Part shown: positions 58,541-64,000 of the stretch, one piece after another
Layout: every line of letters begins with the position of its first letter
Numbering within the stretch: position 1 is the stretch's first letter
Program-made: the position numbers and the translations under genes
NCBI GenBank assembly: GCA_949752745.1
Contig: OX457026.1
Location: 38,172,723-38,236,722 of the forward strand
DNA: 64,000 nt
Direction of reading: 5' to 3'
DNA from: Protula sp. h YS-2021
Lineage: Eukaryota; Annelida; Polychaeta; Sabellida; Serpulidae
Notes under the pieces: model-generated
What the model saw: the letters and a program-made list of their open reading frames with translations, nothing else
Databases searched by the model: none
Told to the model about the DNA's origin: nothing

Positions 58541-58719
58541 AGCCAAAAAACAACCAAATGGCACAATTTCAGTGTGCCATCTATATTAATGAATTTCTTT
58601 AAAAACTGAGGTGGGCCAAATAGAGATGCTACAAAATACTACCTACCAAAATTGGTAGTCCCAGCCCTAACCATGTTAAAGGAGTTCCTGTGACAAGTGT
58701 ATGGCGGAATTAATACTTG

Positions 58720-58935
58720 GGAGTCCTTAAGTGACTGTTTCCATCCAGCCGAGATGTCTGAATAACTGAATAGTGTCTCTAGCACAGAATCAGGCAAAAT
58801 ATGGTCAATTGAATTCGAATAAAAGTAGGAAAGTTTGGGGTAAACTGTATTTTTTCTTGATTAAACAATACATAAAAAACAAATAACGCAAAGCGGATGC
58901 AGTTAAGGTGCCAAAACATCCAACAATAACAAAAC
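58720..58935 (+). mobile_element. Dispersed repeat family D, copy c, left part
   Basis: Aligns with 50190-50390 (CCATCCAGCCGAGATGTCTG, CACAGAATCAGGCAAAAT, AAATAACGCAAAGCGGA). The copy resumes at 61675 after the inserted element. Confidence 0.85.
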
Positions 58936-61674
58936 CGATGTCCGGACATAATACCACCGGACAAAATGCCACCGGACATAATACTATCAAAGAAATGAAA
59001 ACTAGGACAAAATACCACCTTGTACTTTTGTTGCTTTCTTTGATCAACAGAACGGGTCAAACTAAACGAAGTGTGACTGAAGTTAAAATAATTCAACAAT
59101 GGCAATGCTAACAAAGGAACCAATACTAGTTCCTGGACTTCCCTATGGCATTAAGTGAACAAAACACACTCCTGGTCATGGATGCAGTTTCGAAATCCGT
59201 GTTGACGGTAGACGTTTCCGAGCTGAATCCGCGTTCCTGATACTTTGCGTCTACCTGCTGAGATTTTCCCGGCAAAAAAAAGCGTAGATACAAGAAAACA
59301 CCTGTGTCGCCTAGCGGTGTTCTAATGATGTAGAAGTGTTGAAAAATGTCCGGAGCGACAGAAAAGCAGCCGTCTATAAACCACGTGTTCGAGCGACATA
59401 GCTCTCGCAGGCTGTCGTCCGTCGCATTAATGATAATGCGTTGGCGTGAATCAGCGCCTGAATAGTGAAGGAGGTCGCGTTCTGGTTCGTCTCCACCCGT
59501 TCATTTGCAGTCATCGCCAATCACTAACTGAGCCAGTCAAGGACAGTCCATCAGTACGGTTCCGCGTTTCCCTTTCTGGTGACGGAGGTTCTCCGATAAT
59601 TGTCAATGTAACCGATCTGGTTCCAGACAGTGTTATGGCATTCTGGATTGATTCTGCCAGAATCTCCGATGGTCGCGCCATGGCATTTTTGACTTTAAAA
59701 GACATCTCACAGCGGAATTTGGCGAAGGCAATGGCGTTTTTGGTCCGATGCGTGAGTGTTCTTTTACGGCCCGCAAGAGTCCGATGCGTGACAGTGTTCT
59801 TTTGCGGTTCGCACCCCTCCGATGCGTGACAGTGTTCTTTTACGGTCCGCACCTGTCCGATGCGTGACAGTGTTCTTTTGCGGTCCGCACCCCTCCGATT
59901 CGTGACAGTGTTCTTTTAAGGTCCGCACCCCTCCGATGCGTGACAGTGTTCTGTTACGGTCCGCACCTGTCCGATGCGTGACAGTGTTCTTTTGCGGTCC
60001 GCACCCCTCCGATTCGTGACAGTGTTCTTTTAAGGTCCGCACCCCTCCGATGCGTGAGGGTGTTCTTTTACGGCCCGCACCCGTCCGGTGCGTGACAGTG
60101 TCCTTTTACGGTCCGCACCCGTCCGATGCGTGACAGTGTTCTTTTACGGTCCGCACCTGTCCGATGCGTGACAGTGTTCTTTTACGGTCCGCAACTGTCA
60201 GATGCGTGACAGTGTTCTTTTACGGCCCGCACCCCTCCGATTCGTGACAGTGTTCTTTTACGGTCCGCACCCGTACGATGCATGAAGGTATTTTTTTACG
60301 GTCCGCACCCGTCCGATGCCTGAGAGTGTTGCTTTACGGCCCGCACCCGTCCGGTGCGTGACAGTGTTCTTTTACGGCCCGCACCCGTCCGATGCGTGAC
60401 AGCGTCCTGTTACGATCCGCACCCGTCCGGTGCGTGACAGTGGTCTTTTACGGTCCGCACCCGTCCGATGCGTGATAATGTTCCTTTACGGTCCGCACCC
60501 CTCCGATGCGTGACAATGTTCTTTTACGGCCGGCACCCGTCCGATGCGTGACAATGTTCCTTTACGGTCCGCACCCGTCCGGTGCGTGACAGTGTTCTTT
60601 TACGGCCCGCACCCATCCGATGCGTGACAGTGTTCATTTACGGTCCGCACCCGTCCGATGCGTGACAATGTTCCTTTACGGTCCGCACCCCTCCAATGCA
60701 TGACAATGTTCTTTTACGGCCCGCACCCGTCCGATGCGTGACAATGTTCCTTTACGGTCCGCACCCGTCCGGTGCGTGACAGTGTTCATTTACGGTCCGC
60801 ACCCCTCCGATGCGTGACAATGTTCCTTTACGGTCCGCACCCCTCCTATGCGTGACAATGTTCTTTTACGGCCCGCACCCGTCCGGTGCGTGACAGTGTT
60901 CTTTTACGGCCGGCACCCGTCCGATGCGTGGCAATGTTCTTTTACGGCCCGCACCCGTCCGGTGCGTGACAGTGTTCCTTTACGGTCCACACCCCTCCGA
61001 TGCGTGACAATGTTCTTTTACGGCCCGCACCCGTCCGATGCGTGACAGTGTTCTTTTACGGTCACACTGACGTCGCTTGTTACCGCGCCTCTACAGCTCA
61101 ACTGATTCTTCTTGTGGCAGCTCCATTTGGTCTAGTATTTTTGGCGTTTTGCTTGGGATACGTATGCAGATTGTGGTTAAGTTTTTGCTCACCATTTGGA
61201 GGTGGGGGTGGTAATTACTCCAGTTATTTTTTCAACGACAAATTTGCTTTTGCTGTTGCGGCTGTTGCTTTGATTTTTACTCATTATAGAGCCCTATTTA
61301 CATGCATCAGGTCAAGCGTCACACTAATCCCGTACAAATACTATAACAGAGCACTGTTTGTGCTTTATCTCTCAAACCCACTCCGGCTTTAATTATAATT
61401 GCTGAACCATCTTTGTAATACCTAAATTGCTGCGACATGCATGCAATGCCATGTGCTTGAGTTTTAGTTTTAAATCCCCGCACCACGTTGTCTGCGCTTT
61501 GCTATGAGCTGCAATTATGTTGGTTCAAACGTGTTCGTTTCTGCTGCTTTTTGTACAGAACGAACAATAAAACAAAAGTAAGCACTAAAAATAAATAATT
61601 AGTGGTATTATGTCATAGTTTTTATTTCCGTAAGTCAGGTGGTATTAAGTCAGGTGCTATTTTGTCCTAAACTC
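58936..61674. mobile_element. Reiterated-phrase element with minisatellite cargo, 2.7 kb
   Basis: The left end carries GGACATAATACCACCGGACA-type phrases (about 58946-59020) and the right end the inverted set GGTGGTATTAAGTCAGGTGC and TATTTTGTCC (about 61600-61668). The outermost head, reversed on the right, is GAGTTTAGGACAAAATA. It interrupts family D copy c, so the empty site is known from copy b. AATAAAAC follows the right end (61675-61682) and a diverged AATAACAAAAC precedes the left. The interior holds a ~1.3-kb GC-rich 38-bp minisatellite, a 127-codon frame before it (59446-59829) with no family match, and AT-rich flanks. Confidence 0.8.
59737..61062 (+). repeat. 38-bp minisatellite array 1, about 35 copies
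   Basis: The unit is about TCCGATGCGTGACAGTGTTC, then TTTTACGGYCCGCACCCG (38 bp), with subtypes differing at CCCC/CCCG, GATG/GGTG/GATT and GTTCTT/GTTCCT. Subtypes recur in blocks, so the array has higher-order structure. The unit is not a multiple of three and the short frames through it are artefacts. GC and CpG content are far above the surroundings. Confidence 0.97.
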
Positions 61675-62330
61675 AATAAAACTGTAGAATAAAGAAGTAA
61701 TGAATACATTAGGAACGATAGGAGAAGGCAGTGGGATGAGACAGAGGTAAACTAAGAGAAAATATGACATACATGTACCTTGTACACAATTAGTGGGACA
61801 AAGGATGGAGAAGGAGGGGGACTGGTAATCGTGCCACGAAAAATAACAACCATAATAACAAAATAACTTGTAGACATTAATGCGACGAAGCAGGAAGATG
61901 GAGAAGTGACTGGCAAACAAAACATGGGACACCCACGCTTATGTAAGGATTAAGGAAGGAAGAAGGGGATATAGGTGGGCAGAAATGTGGTAGCTGGTCC
62001 CTATGCTCTGTGGCTGTGAATGCTGAATAAAGCGTGAAAAGGTGTCATTTATATACAGCAGCATTTCTCTCGGGGGTAAGCACATGGCTAATGAGCACAA
62101 GGCGAGACATATAGAGGCACGGCGAAATGGCGACGAGATGCTTGTGGTAGACATCGTGCATGTTCATTTTCGAGAATTTACGCTATCGAAACTTTGCCAA
62201 TCATAGACCGAGTTTAGAGGGTTGTTTCAACCATTCATTAGCCAGGAAAAACTTCGCTTTCTTTTACTTAGGAAGCAACACTTGCCATACAGTACATTCC
62301 TGCTACCGTTTCAAACAGAAACTAGACCGT
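61675..62330 (+). mobile_element. Dispersed repeat family D, copy c, right part
   Basis: Continues family D exactly where the left part stops (AATAAAACTGTAGAATAAAG at 61675). It matches copy b through AATAAAGCGTGAAAAGG (about 62025), TCTCTCGGGGGTAAGCACAT and GGTTGTTTCAACC (about 62221-62233). Confidence 0.85.
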
Positions 62331-62604
62331 TTTTACTACCAAGTAGCGAAAATTACACTAAGGGATCACAAAAAATGCGATTCTAAAGTACTAATCCTTT
62401 AGATATCGTCTTTTAGACCCAAAGGATCGAAAATAGCTCAAAATGGTTCAGTCTCTAACCGTTTACAAGATAATGATCGACTTCCGGTTTTTGGCTTTGA
62501 CCATGGACCATGGAGATCAAGGTCACCAAGGTATCTCTTACATATCACCTTTTAGGCCCGAAATCTCTAACCCTTTTCGACATAATGGCCCACTTCCGGT
62601 TTTT
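62331..62604. other. Spacer with short tandem-like blocks
   Basis: Two related pieces, ATCGTCTTTTAGACCCAAAG ... CTCTAACCGTTTACAAGATA ... CACTTCCGGTTTTT-like and CACCTTTTAGGCCCGAAATC ... CTCTAACCCTTTTCGACATA ... CACTTCCGGTTTTT, suggest a ~130-bp tandem unit present twice (about 62405-62500 and 62545-62604). Confidence 0.55.
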
Positions 62605-64000
62605 ACTTTAAAAGACATCTCACAGCGGAATTTGGCGAAGGCAATGGCGTTTTTGGTCCGATGCGTGAGTGTTCTTTTACGGCCCGCAAGAGTCCGATGC
62701 GTGACAGTGTTCTTTTGCGGTTCGCACCCCTCCGATTCGTGACAGTGTTCTTTTAAGGTCCGCACCCCTCCGATGCGTGACAGTGTTCTTTTACGGTCCG
62801 CACCTGTCCGATGCGTGACAGTGTTCTTTTACGGTCCGCACCCCTCCGATTCGTGACAGTGTTCTTTTAAGGTCCGCACCCCTCCGATGCGTGACAGTGT
62901 TCTTTTACGGTCCGCACCTGTCCGATGCGTGACAGTGTTCTTTTGCGGTCCGCACCCCTCCGATTCGTGACAGTGTTCTTTTAAGGTCCGCACCCCTCCG
63001 ATGCGTGAGGGTGTTCTTTTACGGCCCGCACCCGTCCGGTGCGTGACAGTGTTCTTTTACGGTCCGCACCCGTCCGATGCGTGACAGTGTTCTTTTACGG
63101 TCCGCACCTGTCCGATGCGTGACAGTGTTCTTTTACGGTCCGCACCTGTCAGATGCGTGACTGTTCTTTTACGGCCCGCACCCCTCCGATGCGTGACAGT
63201 GTTCTTTTACGGTCCGCACCCGTACGATGCGTGACGGTGTTTTTTTACGGTCCGCACCCGTCCGATGCCTGAGAGTGTTGCTTTACGGCCCGCACCCGTC
63301 CGGTGCGTGACAGTGTTCTTTTACGGCCCGCACCCGTCCGATGCGTGACAGCGTCCTTTTACGATCCGCACCCGTCCGGTGCGTGACAGTGTTCTTTTAC
63401 GGTCCCCACCCCTCCGATGCGTGACAATGTTCCTTTACGGTCCGCACCCCTCCGATGCGTGACAATGTTCTTTTACGGCCGGCACCCGTCCGATGCGTGA
63501 CAATGTTCCTTTACGGTCCGCACCCGTCCGGTGCGTGACAGTGTTCTTTTACGGCCCGCACCCATCCGATGCGTGACAGTGTTCATTTACGGTCCGCACC
63601 CCTCCGATGCGTGACAATGTTCCTTTACGGTCCGCACCCCTCCAATGCGTGACAATGTTCTTTTACGGCCCGCACCCGTCCGATGCGTGACAATGTTCCT
63701 TTACGGTCCGCACCCGTCCGGTGCGTGACAGTGTTCATTTACGGTCCGCACCCCCCCGATGCGTGACAATGTTCCTTTACGGTCCGCACCCCTCCTATGC
63801 GTGACAATGTTCTTTTACGGCCCGCACCCGTCCGGTGCGTGACAGTGTTCTTTTACGGCCCGCACCCGTCCGATGCGTGGCAATGTTCTTTTACGGCCCG
63901 CACCCGTCCGGTGCGTGACAGTGTTCCTTTACGGTCCGCACCCCTCCGATGCGTGACAATGTTCTTTTACGTCCCGCACCCGTCCGGTGCGTGACAGTGT
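62605..64000 (+). repeat. Duplicated 38-bp minisatellite array 2 (runs off the window)
   Basis: From ACTTTAAAAGACATCTCACA at 62605 the sequence repeats 59692 onward: about 45-50 bp of unique lead-in plus the array (62656 to the window end, about 35 units). The order of rare subtypes is the same in both arrays, for example GATGCCTGAGAGTG at 60315 and 63264, the GATCCGCAC unit at about 60413 and 63364, and TCCTATGCG at about 60845 and 63793. It is therefore a segmental duplication, not an independent expansion. Its right end is outside the window. Confidence 0.93.

Noticed and set aside
59446..60042. Frames of about 90-127 codons at the 38-bp array
   Set aside because: The array shifts frame every unit and the leading part has no domain or splice evidence. 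At most it is cargo of the inserted element.

Overview
The window is nuclear DNA from a metazoan, most likely a marine invertebrate. It is AT-rich and gene-poor. Coding exons are short, phase-consistent and bounded by GT/AG introns, and repeats dominate. A fragment matching a widespread SINE-type repeat of molluscs and related phyla (around 35.4-35.66 kb) hints at a lophotrochozoan, but this is not decisive. No prokaryotic features are present.

Genes. Three host loci can be supported. (1) An RS-rich, proline-rich protein of 342 residues lies on the minus strand (12196-13224) in one large exon, preceded by a splice acceptor in the 5' leader. (2) One exon of the plasminogen receptor PLGRKT lies on the minus strand (31740-31873) and carries the highly conserved MRERQMAMQIA block. 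(3) An unrecognised plus-strand gene starts at 45877 with a 66-nt first coding exon, followed by a second 66-nt phase-0 exon at 49654-49719. Loci 2 and 3 are divergently arranged and appear to have long introns, so much of 32-58 kb may be intronic.

Relics of autonomous transposons. 0.17-2.1 kb is a decayed DIRS-type retrotransposon (RNase H and tyrosine recombinase). 24.79-26.0 kb is a decayed pogo/Tigger element with TA target duplication. 30.2-30.65 kb is a decayed Tc1-like transposase whose second part is inverted relative to its first.

Tandem arrays. 3.98-8.02 kb and 26.2-29.6 kb are two related arrays of roughly 120-160-bp monomers built around a GGCGAATCGCC palindrome. Both end in the same ~88-bp module with a 15-nt hairpin, as expected of a Helitron/Helentron-like non-autonomous element with internal tandem repeats. 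Others are a 29-bp minisatellite (8.9-9.3 kb), a 39-bp one (17.4-17.8 kb) and a 38-bp one present as two ~1.3-kb arrays (59.7-61.1 kb and 62.65 kb to the window end).

Most unusual pattern. At least eight inserted elements (near 20.3, 21.1, 22.3, 23.4, 27.5, 52.75, 56.15 and 58.94 kb), plus three solo ends, have terminal inverted repeats made of a reiterated short 'phrase'. Each family uses its own phrase, but all follow one template (GAC, then an A/T run, then GTC, GACC or similar). Four have supportable 8-bp or near-8-bp target duplications, and several share a terminal GTAGGAC/TTAGGAC head. They look like one superfamily of non-autonomous DNA transposons in which the terminal binding-site repeat has diverged between families while its architecture stayed fixed. 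One of them (58936-61674) carries the 38-bp minisatellite as cargo and splits an older dispersed repeat.
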